Assembly (NCBI GenBank): GCA_026785985.1
Contig: JAJAYX010000630.1
Span: 1 to 8,551 of the forward strand
DNA: 8,551 bases
Source: Rudanella sp.
GTDB lineage: Bacteria; Bacteroidota; Bacteroidia; Cytophagales; Spirosomataceae
Direction of reading: 5' to 3'
The position numbers and the translations under genes were made by a program. Position 1 is the first letter of the stretch; every line of letters starts with the position of its first letter. The notes beneath the pieces are model-generated. The model searched no databases. It worked only from the letters and a program-made list of their open reading frames with translations, and had not been told where the DNA came from. Below are positions 1 to 6,449 of the stretch, piece after piece.

Positions 1-13
1 GCCCCGCCGGGGC
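1..13 (-). terminator. Possible terminator stem of the DUF305-like gene, cut by window edge
   Basis: GCCCC-GCC-GGGGC forms a 5-bp GC stem with a 3-nt loop, 10 bases past the stop codon of the minus-strand gene ending at 24. A U-tract would fall outside the window, so this is only suggestive. Confidence 0.25.
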
Positions 14-23
14 TGCTCACTGT

Positions 24-584
24 TCACTGCGCCACCATTTTCTGGGCAATGGCCTTCACTGATGCGTTATTACCGTAAGTCAAATACGCCTTCGAGAAGT
101 CGCTGGCATCGCGGATGTATTCGGTCATCAGAGCGGTGAAATCGTCGTCGATCTTGCCGGTCAGTTTAGCCGGAACACCATCGGGCTGCATCTTCAGTAC
201 CATTGCCTGCACCTGCTGACTTTGTTGTTGTGTGTAGGCCTGATTGGGGCGCGTTGGCCGCATTTGGCGTTGCATGGCCTCCAGTTCAGCCAGTTCTTTC
301 GTTTTGGCATCTACGAACGTCTGAGCCTTCTGCTTGATGGCGGGATCGGTTGCCTGGGCCGCAGCAATTTTGGCCATGTCAACGACACCCTGGCCCAACA
401 GACGCATTCGGAACACGTAATCAAAGTCGGGATCGCCGGTGGCTTGCAGGGCTTTCAGTTTCGTGACGCTCTGCTGCACCGGGGGCATAAGCGGGCTGGT
501 GATCGTGGTTGACGTTTGCGCTAACGCGCTGACAGACAATAAAATAGAGAAAAGCCCAGCGGCTACAAATGAAGTGCGTTTCAT
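24..584 (-). CDS. Secreted DUF305-like protein (degenerate)
   Basis: 186-aa exported protein. Residues 1-22 form a signal peptide (MKR, then a hydrophobic run, with likely cleavage after ALA22 before Gln23). The mature part holds two helical units that resemble DUF305: residues ~52-108 (F-x3-M, then VDMAKIAAAQ, then a helix ending KELAELEAM) and ~145-186 (DDDFTALM, then FSKAYL and VKAIAQKM). DUF305 members normally carry a His-His pair after the F-x3-M segment, linked in some members to copper handling. Here those positions read LLGQG in unit 1 and EYIRD in unit 2, so metal binding through that motif is unlikely. Unit 2 stops abruptly at KMVAQ, without the usual trailing Q-x2-E-I helix. A Gln-rich linker (residues 115-127) separates the units. 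The gene is separated by 264 bp from the outer-membrane gene upstream and appears to be its own transcript. Function is unknown; the family call is moderate and made by eye. DUF4142 is the main alternative. Confidence 0.75.
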   Translation of the reverse strand: MKRTSFVAAGLFSILLSVSALAQTSTTITSPLMPPVQQSVTKLKALQATGDPDFDYVFRMRLLGQGVVDMAKIAAAQATDPAIKQKAQTFVDAKTKELAELEAMQRQMRPTRPNQAYTQQQSQQVQAMVLKMQPDGVPAKLTGKIDDDFTALMTEYIRDASDFSKAYLTYGNNASVKAIAQKMVAQ

Positions 585-848
585 AACGTTGGTTGTTTTT
601 TGTTGACAAACAGGGATTAGACTAAATCTTATGCGTAGGGTTTAGTCGGTAGTTTTCAATTTAGTACTGAACATCGGCTAAAAGATCGGCCCGTCGGTCG
701 GCGAGGTTCAACAAAAACCCAAAAACACGCCTATAAGTTTACTCAACAAGGATAGGAAATATCAGGCAGAGCGGGGCCAACACCAATTGTGCCCGATGCA
801 CAGACCCGTAAGTTTGTGCGTCGGTACTAAGCAAAAGCTCGATGCTTG
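585..848. other. 264-bp intergenic region with two dyads
   Basis: This gap separates the DUF305-like gene (start at 584) from the outer-membrane gene (stop at 849), both on the minus strand. No convincing small ORF was seen. It holds a 7-bp inverted repeat, GACTAAA (620-626) and TTTAGTC (641-647) with a 14-bp spacer, about 36 bases upstream of the DUF305-like start codon, where an operator could lie. It also holds a short palindrome TTTGT-TG-ACAAA (598-609) and a long G-U-containing stem at 793-824, described separately. No TAnnTTTG promoter motif with a convincing upstream partner could be placed for the downstream gene. Confidence 0.4.
793..824 (+). repeat. 12-bp imperfect stem-loop in intergenic region
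   Basis: Arms CCGATGCACAGA (793-804) and TTTGTGCGTCGG (813-824) flank the 8-nt loop CCCGTAAG. Read as plus-strand RNA, all 12 positions pair, two of them as G-U wobbles. Read as minus-strand RNA, the same two positions become C-A mismatches. The asymmetry favours a plus-strand transcript, although both flanking genes lie on the minus strand. No U-tract follows in either direction, so a terminator role for the neighbouring outer-membrane gene is not well supported. Confidence 0.35.
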
Positions 849-1598
849 TTAAAACGAGAATCCGGCTCGGAGGGTCAGGCGGTTGATGTCTTCGGTGATG
901 ATTGTGCTGAGTTGCCGGGTCTCAGTGCGCTGAAACCGATACCCCACTCCGATCACGAAGCCGGTATTGCGCCGGAACAGAATTTTCAGGCCCAATCCGG
1001 CGGCTGCCGTTGGCCCACCCCGGTATTGCAGGTTTATAATGTCGTTCGAGGTGGCGTTGAGGCTGTAGCCGCCTTCCAGAAAATAGAACGGAATTTTATC
1101 GCCATAACGGGTGAAATCGCCCCGCAGACTCAGCACGATAGGAACGAACGTCTGCACGGCGTACAGATCGGCCCCGATACCCAACCCGGCGTAGAACCAC
1201 TGCCCAAACTTGTAGCCGTTGGTAATTTGAAACGAGAACGCCAAGGTCGTCACGCCGTTAGAAGCGCGGTTGCCGGTGGCGAGTGGCCCCAGTTCGGTGT
1301 AATGCACAAATCCCCGGAGTTTATAGCGCAGGGCGGGGTCGTCGGGGTGGCGCAGGCGTTCGATGCGGGCAATATCAGGGCGGGCAAACACCCATTCACT
1401 ACGGTCGGCGGTGCGTAGCCTGACCTGCCCGTTGGCCGTATCGCCCACGATAACTCCCCAGAGGGCAGAGCCGTTTTTCAGGTGGAGAATCGTGTTTGTT
1501 TGGGCATAGATCGGTAGCGGGGCGATGAACAGAGCGAAGCCCAATGTGGCTATTTGGAGCCTCGGAAGGGATAAAGAGGTTAGTTGGAAAAAAAACAT
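849..1598 (-). CDS. Outer-membrane beta-barrel protein
   Basis: 249-aa predicted outer-membrane protein. Residues 1-32 are a signal peptide (hydrophobic 15-30, cleavage likely after IYA32 before Gln33). Residues ~37-81 form a small all-beta segment (LHLKNGSALWGVIVG, then RLRTADRSEWVFARPDIARIE), similar to short N-terminal domains seen in many Bacteroidota envelope proteins. Residues ~95-249 show alternating aromatic/hydrophobic strands with glycine-rich turns (GYKFGQWFYAGLGIGADLY; PFYFLEGGYSL; VIGVGYRF) and end in the aromatic GFSF, a typical C-terminal barrel signature. The start is secure: Met1 is the only methionine in the protein. Codons 2-4 lie in a run of eight T, a possible slippage site. 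The gene starts 28 bp after the LytTR regulator stop codon and is probably the last gene of the kinase-regulator operon. Ligand or role is unknown; it could be a target of, or accessory to, that two-component system. Confidence 0.8.
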   Translation of the reverse strand: MFFFQLTSLSLPRLQIATLGFALFIAPLPIYAQTNTILHLKNGSALWGVIVGDTANGQVRLRTADRSEWVFARPDIARIERLRHPDDPALRYKLRGFVHYTELGPLATGNRASNGVTTLAFSFQITNGYKFGQWFYAGLGIGADLYAVQTFVPIVLSLRGDFTRYGDKIPFYFLEGGYSLNATSNDIINLQYRGGPTAAAGLGLKILFRRNTGFVIGVGYRFQRTETRQLSTIITEDINRLTLRAGFSF

Positions 1599-1626
1599 GA
1601 CAAGTGGTTATGGTGGAACACATGAT

Positions 1627-2388
1627 TTACTGATCGAGCCAGGCTTTGAGTTCGGTAGCCCGCTCGCGACTCACAAACAGGTCTTCGCCGGGAACGGGTT
1701 TCAGGAAAATCTGTAACCGTCCGTTGAGCAGGCTTTTGATGCGCTGAATGGCCCCGATGCGGGCAACGAATTTGCGGTTGATCCGAAAAAAATGCACCGG
1801 CTCCAGCACCTCTTCCAATTGCTCCAGCCGATAATCAACAATAAATCGCTTGCCGTCTTCCGTCACTAAATACACGACCTTATCTTCGGCATAAAAGTAC
1901 GCAATCTCATCGACCGATTTATATTGAAGATGGTCTCCAAAGCGCACCAAAAACCGCTGTTTGTAGGGCTGACCCACCGGGCGCGGGGGCATAACGAAAG
2001 ACTCCGCACGCGACGGTGTCTCTGATCGGCGCGTTTGCCAGTGGTGGTACTTCTGGAAGGCCCGTTTCAGTTCGGCGCGGTCGATGGGTTTCAGCAGGTA
2101 GTCGAGACTGTTGAGTTTGAAGGCTTCGATGGCATACTGATCGTAGGCCGTGGTAAAAATCAGCGAACTTGATACCGAAACTTGCCGGAATACCTCAAAC
2201 CCTGAACCATCGGCTAAGTGAATATCGACCAGAATCAGGTCGGGTTCAAGGTGGGTTTTCAGCCACGCCTGGGCTGCCGCCACCGAATCGAGCGTTGCCA
2301 CAACCGACGCGCCGGGTTCAAGTTCGAGACACAATTCGCGCAGTCGTTGCGCCGAGGGTTGTTCGTCTTCCAGAATCAGCACGTTCAT
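1627..2388 (-). CDS. LytTR-family response regulator
   Basis: 253-aa cytoplasmic DNA-binding response regulator. The receiver domain spans residues 1-~115, with the acidic pair E7/D8, the phospho-acceptor Asp55 (LILVDIHL), Thr79/Thr80 (FTTAYDQYA) and Lys100 (LLKPID), so all residues needed for phosphotransfer are present. A ~30-residue linker leads to a LytTR domain at ~145-250 (YFYAEDKVVYLVTEDG; FFRINRKFVARIGAI; ending VSRERATELKAWL). LytTR regulators usually bind short paired direct repeats and control envelope, exopolysaccharide or signalling genes. The start codon overlaps the stop of the upstream kinase gene as ATGA, which indicates translational coupling. The partner is almost certainly the LytS-type kinase encoded just upstream. 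Targets are unknown; the adjacent outer-membrane protein gene is a candidate. Length is normal for the family. Confidence 0.93.
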   Translation of the reverse strand: MNVLILEDEQPSAQRLRELCLELEPGASVVATLDSVAAAQAWLKTHLEPDLILVDIHLADGSGFEVFRQVSVSSSLIFTTAYDQYAIEAFKLNSLDYLLKPIDRAELKRAFQKYHHWQTRRSETPSRAESFVMPPRPVGQPYKQRFLVRFGDHLQYKSVDEIAYFYAEDKVVYLVTEDGKRFIVDYRLEQLEEVLEPVHFFRINRKFVARIGAIQRIKSLLNGRLQIFLKPVPGEDLFVSRERATELKAWLDQ

Positions 2389-3431
2389 ACGCTCAGGGCA
2401 TCACTCATCGAGTGAATGGTTAAGAGAGGAATTTTCACCGTAAACCGGCCATCAGTGCGCTCCACAACGAAGGGCCGGTCGGTCAGGAACGCGTACCGAT
2501 GGCCGATGTTAGGCAGCCCTAATCCTGTCGATTCGTGAGCCCCGTCAGTTCTGAGTTGAAGGTCGTTCTGCACCACCAGCACCTCGGCCTGCTCATCGTA
2601 AATATGCACCAACAGGGGCTTTCCAGCCGAAACAATGTTGTGTTTAACCGCATTTTCGATCAGCATCTGCAACACTACCGGCACTAAGTACTGCCGCCGG
2701 GCCTGATCGCTGAGGGTGATACGAACGGTGAGGTTGGCCCCAAACCGCTGTTCGAGCAGGTAAATATAGGCAGATGTAAACGTTAGTTCTTCATCGACGC
2801 GGACAAGTTCTTTTTCAGGGCTTTTTAGCACGTAGCGATAGACCTGCGAAAACTTACTGACAAACTCTTCGGCAGCCGCCGTATCGCGGCTAATCAAGGC
2901 CGATAATACGCTCAGGCTGTTGAATAAAAAGTGCGGATTAACTTGATTTTTAATGACCTGCAGTTGCGCTTGTGCCGACTCTTTACGAAACTGTTCCACT
3001 TCGAGCTGGGTTTGCCGTAATTGCTGGACATACCGAAAAATTACGTTCACGGTGTTCAGAAACAGGTTGACCCGAAATGCCACCAACAACAATAAACGAA
3101 TAGGCAAACCCAGAGCCGCTGCATTCAGTTTGTTTTCCCAGGCCAGCAACGCCAGCGCGGGCAACACCGTAACGACCATTGTCAGCACGATACTGGCAAG
3201 AAACTGGTACATGATCTGCCGAACAAACGGCAGCTTACGGCGCGACAACTCGTAGCCAATAAGTCGATTGCCTTCCCATATTGCCACTGTAAACAACAGG
3301 AACAGGGCCGCTACTTCGACCTGGCCAACTGGCAACGGATAGTAAACAAACACCGACACAACGAGCGTGTTGACGAACGAATACACAGCCAGCAGTAACA
3401 TAAACAGGTAACGGTAGGGCGTATTCAGCAT
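2385..3431 (-). CDS. LytS-type sensor histidine kinase (four TM)
   Basis: Membrane histidine kinase of the His_kinase/HATPase (LytS/YehU-like) type; about 348 aa from the ATG at 3431, or 358 aa from an ATG at 3461. Numbering below is for the longer form. Four hydrophobic segments (~17-41, 47-68, 83-108, 120-142) form a sensor domain with no large periplasmic part, followed by a short coiled-coil stretch (145-170). The phospho-acceptor His177 sits in NQVNPHFLFNSL. The ATP-binding part has an N-box (ENAVKHN, 269-275) and a G-box (STGLGLPNI, 311-319). It should phosphorylate the LytTR regulator encoded downstream with a 4-bp overlap. I prefer the 3431 start because the 3461 ATG lies in the loop of a terminator-like hairpin (3448-3474), and MLNTPYRYLF resembles the usual N-terminus of these kinases. 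The ligand is unknown. Confidence 0.92.
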   Translation of the reverse strand: MLNTPYRYLFMLLLAVYSFVNTLVVSVFVYYPLPVGQVEVAALFLLFTVAIWEGNRLIGYELSRRKLPFVRQIMYQFLASIVLTMVVTVLPALALLAWENKLNAAALGLPIRLLLLVAFRVNLFLNTVNVIFRYVQQLRQTQLEVEQFRKESAQAQLQVIKNQVNPHFLFNSLSVLSALISRDTAAAEEFVSKFSQVYRYVLKSPEKELVRVDEELTFTSAYIYLLEQRFGANLTVRITLSDQARRQYLVPVVLQMLIENAVKHNIVSAGKPLLVHIYDEQAEVLVVQNDLQLRTDGAHESTGLGLPNIGHRYAFLTDRPFVVERTDGRFTVKIPLLTIHSMSDALSV

Positions 3432-3443
3432 AATGAACAAAGC

Positions 3444-3474
3444 AAAAGGCAGGGGAGACATAATCTCCCCTGCC
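3444..3474 (-). terminator. Hairpin terminator of the fasciclin gene, overlapping possible kinase start
   Basis: A perfect 11-bp inverted repeat (3448-3458 with 3464-3474, sequence GGCAGGGGAGA) encloses a 5-nt loop. On the minus strand the stem is followed directly by TTTTGCTTTG, giving the form of an intrinsic terminator about 40 bases after the fasciclin stop codon. The loop contains the ATG at 3461, and the 5' arm contains GGGGAG, a Shine-Dalgarno-like run only 3 bases from that ATG. The element could therefore end the fasciclin transcript, attenuate read-through into the kinase operon, or hide a translation start. Confidence 0.55.
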
Positions 3475-3485
3475 GGATTGTGGAT

Positions 3486-3500
3486 GGCGGGTTGGCCGCC
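3486..3500. repeat. Short GC hairpin after fasciclin gene
   Basis: GGCGG-GTTGG-CCGCC is a 5-bp GC stem located between the fasciclin stop codon and the larger hairpin at 3448-3474. It has no U-tract of its own and may simply strengthen 3'-end structure of the fasciclin mRNA. Confidence 0.25.
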
Positions 3501-3513
3501 GGATGAAGTGTAA

Positions 3514-4404
3514 TCAGGGAACCAGCACTTTGTCGATGACGTGAATCACACCGTTGGTTGCCAGAATATCGGTCTGCGTGATTTTCGAGTTGCCGCTGTT
3601 TTTGCCCTTCACCACGGCCCCGCTGCTGAGGTCAATGGTGACTTTACCAGTAGCATTGGCCGTTTGCACATCGCCATTCGCCAAATCAGACGAGAACACC
3701 CGGCCCGGCACTACGTGGTAAAGCAAAATATCAGTGATCTGCTTCGTGGTGAGCGAAGCCGGATTGACAGTCTTGAACAATTCGGTAAAGGCTGCGTCGG
3801 TTGGGGCAAACACAGTGTAGGCTCCGGTGGCGAGCGTGGTGGCTAAACCAGCTTGCTGCACCAACGAGAGCAACGTTTTAAAGCTCGGGTTGGCGACCAC
3901 GATGTCGGTAATGCTCCTCGTAGGTTGCAGAATCACGTTGTCGATGACGTGAATTACCCCATTCGAGGCCGCAAGGTCGGCGGTGGTTACCTTGATGCCG
4001 CCATTGATGAACACGCCACCCGCATTTTTCGAGAGGTAAATCTTGCGCGATCCTGCTGTTGTAGCCTCGCCCGATTTCACGGCGGAAGCCGGTACGTTGG
4101 CGGCCAGCACGTGATCGAGCAGCACCTTGGATAAATCCTCTTTCGTGATTTTGCTCAGGTCGGTGATGCCCGCTTTGGTGAAGGCATCGTTGGTCGGGGC
4201 AAACACGGTGAAGGGTCCGGTGCCTTTAAGCGTGGTAACGAGGTCGGCTTTTTGCAGGGCGGCCACGAGGGTTGTGAAGCGCGCATCGCCCGAAGCGATG
4301 TCCACAATGGTAGTGGGAGCAGCAGGATCGTCTTTCTTGCAACCGGCAAGGGTCAGCACCAGTAGGGCAACGGCGAGTGTGAGTTGGTTAAATGCAGTTT
4401 TCAT
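3514..4404 (-). CDS. Two-domain fasciclin (FAS1) lipoprotein
   Basis: 296-aa lipoprotein. Residues 1-21 are a type II signal peptide with lipobox LAGC, so Cys22 is the lipidated residue. It is followed by KKDD (23-26), which resembles the charged lipoprotein-export signals that send Bacteroidota lipoproteins to the cell surface. Two FAS1 domains follow. The first spans ~33-160, with H1 motif FTVFAPTNDAF (65-75) and H2 motif NGVIHVIDNVI (148-158). The second spans ~163-296, with TVFAPTDAAF (197-206), the central LLYHVVPG (227-234) and NGVIHVIDKVL (284-294). FAS1 domains usually mediate adhesion or matrix contacts; no enzyme activity is expected. The protein ends at the second H2 motif with no C-terminal sorting domain, as expected for a lipid-anchored protein. 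The gene has its own putative promoter (4409-4437) and a terminator-like hairpin after it, so it is probably monocistronic. Confidence 0.92.
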   Translation of the reverse strand: MKTAFNQLTLAVALLVLTLAGCKKDDPAAPTTIVDIASGDARFTTLVAALQKADLVTTLKGTGPFTVFAPTNDAFTKAGITDLSKITKEDLSKVLLDHVLAANVPASAVKSGEATTAGSRKIYLSKNAGGVFINGGIKVTTADLAASNGVIHVIDNVILQPTRSITDIVVANPSFKTLLSLVQQAGLATTLATGAYTVFAPTDAAFTELFKTVNPASLTTKQITDILLYHVVPGRVFSSDLANGDVQTANATGKVTIDLSSGAVVKGKNSGNSKITQTDILATNGVIHVIDKVLVP

Positions 4405-4408
4405 GAAT

Positions 4409-4437
4409 GAAAATTAAGTTTATTGACGGAGTGTCAA
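4409..4437 (-). promoter_or_regulatory. Putative Bacteroidota-type promoter of the fasciclin gene
   Basis: On the minus strand a TTGACA starting at 4437 is followed, 18 bases after its TTG, by TAATTTTC (4416-4409), which matches the -7 consensus TAnnTTTG in all but the last base. The start codon begins only 5 bases beyond, so this promoter would make a very short-leadered or leaderless mRNA. The fit is moderate and experimental start mapping is lacking. Confidence 0.3.
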
Positions 4438-4438
4438 T
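4422..4438. promoter_or_regulatory. Palindromic operator-like site upstream of the fasciclin gene
   Basis: ATTGAC-GGAGT-GTCAAT is a perfect 6-bp inverted repeat with a 5-bp spacer, centred 26 bases upstream of the fasciclin start codon and overlapping the candidate -33 element. A further TCCGTCAA (4485-4492) repeats the complement of the TTGACGGA half (4423-4430). The arrangement would suit a dimeric regulator. No family can be named from the sequence. Confidence 0.35.
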
Positions 4439-4554
4439 CAGACCATTTCATAACGGAGGCAAGCAGCGAATGGCCTTCGGGCTATCCGTCAAGTGTAGAA
4501 TATGCGGAGTAAAACGGCTGAATCGGGGAGTGAGTAACTCTTTTCTGCCAGAGC

Positions 4555-4583
4555 CTCTGCCCAACGAAAAGCAGGGGGCAGAG
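4555..4583 (-). terminator. Candidate transcript-end hairpin of the membrane protein gene
   Basis: CTCTGCCC (4555-4562) and GGGCAGAG (4576-4583) form a perfect 8-bp stem with a 13-nt loop, beginning 7 bases after the stop codon of the minus-strand membrane protein gene. No U-tract follows, so it may be a weak terminator or a 3'-end stabilising structure. The remaining 4439-4554 contains only the extra half-site noted upstream of the fasciclin gene. Confidence 0.35.
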
Positions 4584-4590
4584 CAGGTAA

Positions 4591-6363
4591 CTAATCTATT
4601 TCTGCTGCCCGCAAAAACTCGACCCGCCCCGCCATTGGCAATCGCGCCCGCGCCATTGGTTGACCGTAATGTTGGTAAAAAGCCAGTCGTTGGGCCGGTG
4701 TGAGCAGGTCGGAGTACAGGTTGATACCCGCAAAACGGTTTCGGCGCAGAAACTGATCCAGAAACTGCCAGTCGGTGGGGGTAAATTCATGGCCGGGTTC
4801 GAGTAAAATGGGCCAGTGGTCGCCCAGAAAAGGTTGAATCTGTTGGGGCAACAACCGGCCCCAGTATTGCCCTACCACTTTTTTATGGTGAAACCGCCGG
4901 AAAGTGAACACGGCGTTTTGTTGCAAATAATACGGACAAAGCCCTTCCTTGTCCCCTACCCCATCGGCCCCAATGGTGCAGAACGGGAAGTCCAACACAG
5001 CTTCACCCGGCGTATCCCGAACATTTTTCATGTAGGCAATTACGGAGGGCGAAACGGGCTTTGGGTTGTAGTACAGCGGATACCGAAATCCCCAGACCCA
5101 CTCGGTCAGCATCAGTAGCAACACGGCCACAAAAGCGATCTGCCCAGGCCATTTTTTGGGCCATTGCACCGACAGAGCCAACAGCAAAAACAAGACCGGA
5201 TAAACCAAACTTGCCCGTCCGCCGTGTCGGTTGAACGAGAACCAGGGAAACACCGAAAGTGTTGGCAACCGAACGGGATGATACACCAAACATAGCAGCA
5301 ACAGAATGGCAATTGGAACCCATAGAGCCATTTTTCGTCGGGTTGCCCACCAGCCGACCCCAGCCAGAATAACCAAATACAGACCCGGACTTCCCTGCCC
5401 GTAGCTCTCGAACGAATCGTTTAGCCATTTTCTGTAATAGACGGTGAAGCTATCGAAACCCGGCCAATACGGAATCAGCAACCGGATGGGGTGCGACCAA
5501 AACGGTTTCATGGCAAGCGGGGTCTCGGCATAGGCTTGCGCCCCCCGGAAAATCTGCCAGGTTAGCGGGAGATAGAGCCACAAGCTCAACGGGATCAACC
5601 CGACCAAAAACCAATTTAATCCTATACGTTTTTCCACGCCCCATAACTCACGTCCCATACCCTTTGCCCGCAGCCACACTTGCCACCCCAGAAAAGGCGC
5701 ACATAAGGCACTAAATGTCAGCGCGAACCCTGCCACGTAGCCTAATTCCTGGCTCAAGACCTGAATGTGCAACCACATCCAGAGCAACCACAACGTTAGC
5801 GACGGGAGCCGGGATGGATTCGTAACCAACTCATACAAGAGTCGGTACGTGCAGATCATACAGAGCGTTGTCCAGTGAACCACACTGATGTTCAGGTGTA
5901 CTGGGTATTTCCAGAGGCAGTAGAAATTAAAGACCGACACAATCAATCCGGCCACAAACGCTTTGGTTGAACCAAAAGTCGCTCGCAAGAGCCAAAACGT
6001 GCCGAGGGCCGACACCAGCAAGCTATACGCGTAGTAATATTGCAGATACGGCCCCGGCTCGCCCTTCCCGAAAACCCAATAACAGAAGGCATACCAATAA
6101 TCGCGCTCCCAGCCCCAGTCTAAAAGTGTATGGTTAGTGCCGTAGGGATAGAAGGTTTGGTCATGAATCAGGTCGAGGTGGGGAACCGGCCAAAGAGTGA
6201 GGTTGTGAGCGAAAAAGTAGCCGACATACTCGTAGAAATCGGTGTCGCCCCCGTCGGAGAGCGGGCCGGAGAAGTCTTCGACCACCCAAACCGCCAAGCC
6301 GCCGACGATACAGGTCAGCAACATGGACAAAGGTAAATGGGCGTTATCGGGACGGAGTTTCAT
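4591..6363 (-). CDS. Multi-pass membrane protein, probably GT-C-like glycosyltransferase
   Basis: About 590 aa from the ATG at 6363; a TTG at 6375 or a GTG at 6369 would add 4 or 2 residues. Numbering below is from the TTG. A first TM (~14-33) is followed by a loop rich in acidic residues ([10 protein letters not shown], 41-50) and then [20 protein letters not shown] (77-96). Many hydrophobic segments follow (~110-130, 138-155, 163-182, 192-230, 252-272, 330-345, 350-365, 390-402, 411-428). A soluble C-terminal part (~440-594) begins after YNPKPVSP and holds VLDFPFC (460-466). An acidic first periplasmic loop, 10 or more TMs and a C-terminal soluble domain are typical of GT-C enzymes that use polyprenyl-phosphate sugars, but I do not recognise the exact family and the substrate is unknown. 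It stands alone, divergent from leuS, and could serve surface polysaccharide or glycoprotein synthesis. Confidence 0.8.
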   Translation of the reverse strand: MKLRPDNAHLPLSMLLTCIVGGLAVWVVEDFSGPLSDGGDTDFYEYVGYFFAHNLTLWPVPHLDLIHDQTFYPYGTNHTLLDWGWERDYWYAFCYWVFGKGEPGPYLQYYYAYSLLVSALGTFWLLRATFGSTKAFVAGLIVSVFNFYCLWKYPVHLNISVVHWTTLCMICTYRLLYELVTNPSRLPSLTLWLLWMWLHIQVLSQELGYVAGFALTFSALCAPFLGWQVWLRAKGMGRELWGVEKRIGLNWFLVGLIPLSLWLYLPLTWQIFRGAQAYAETPLAMKPFWSHPIRLLIPYWPGFDSFTVYYRKWLNDSFESYGQGSPGLYLVILAGVGWWATRRKMALWVPIAILLLLCLVYHPVRLPTLSVFPWFSFNRHGGRASLVYPVLFLLLALSVQWPKKWPGQIAFVAVLLLMLTEWVWGFRYPLYYNPKPVSPSVIAYMKNVRDTPGEAVLDFPFCTIGADGVGDKEGLCPYYLQQNAVFTFRRFHHKKVVGQYWGRLLPQQIQPFLGDHWPILLEPGHEFTPTDWQFLDQFLRRNRFAGINLYSDLLTPAQRLAFYQHYGQPMARARLPMAGRVEFLRAAEID

Positions 6364-6379
6364 CGGCACGGGCAAATGT

Positions 6380-6384
6380 CCTCC
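6380..6384 (-). promoter_or_regulatory. Shine-Dalgarno-like GGAGG before membrane protein gene
   Basis: GGAGG on the minus strand lies 4 bases before the TTG at 6375, 10 bases before the GTG at 6369 and 16 bases before the ATG at 6363. If it is used, the GTG has the most usual spacing. Shine-Dalgarno sites are weakly used in Bacteroidota, so the ATG remains plausible. Confidence 0.3.
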
Positions 6385-6392
6385 GAAACGGC

Positions 6393-6400
6393 TATTTTTG
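6393..6400 (+). promoter_or_regulatory. Putative leuS -7 promoter element
   Basis: TATTTTTG matches the Bacteroidota -7 consensus TAnnTTTG exactly and lies 63 bases upstream of the leuS start codon. No clear TTG -33 element stands at the usual distance upstream, so the match rests on the -7 box alone. A start a few bases downstream would give a leader of about 55-60 nt that carries the 6419-6449 inverted repeat. Confidence 0.45.
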
Positions 6401-6418
6401 CAACCTGAAACGCATCAA

Positions 6419-6449
6419 TGTATAATGGTCGATGAATACTCATTATACA
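6419..6449 (+). promoter_or_regulatory. 9-bp inverted repeat in the leuS leader
   Basis: TGTATAATG (6419-6427) and CATTATACA (6441-6449) are perfect inverted arms around a 13-base spacer, ending 14 bases before the leuS ATG. It can form an AU-rich hairpin in the leader RNA or act as a DNA operator in the divergent leuS/membrane-protein intergenic region. The left arm contains an in-frame ATG (6425) that would add 13 residues to LeuRS. Confidence 0.45.

Noticed and set aside
846..1418. 190-codon plus-strand open frame opposite the outer-membrane gene
   Set aside because: The minus-strand protein has a signal peptide, barrel strands and an aromatic C-terminus; the plus frame shows no domain or ribosome-binding signal.
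1599..1626. Terminator between the LytTR regulator and the outer-membrane gene using the T8 run
   Set aside because: Only a 4-bp stem could be drawn before the T run, too weak for an intrinsic terminator, and the T run is inside the next coding sequence.
3530..3954. 17-base identical direct repeats (3530-3546 and 3938-3954)
   Set aside because: They encode the equivalent H2 segment (HVIDNV/HVIDKV) of the two FAS1 domains, so domain duplication explains them.
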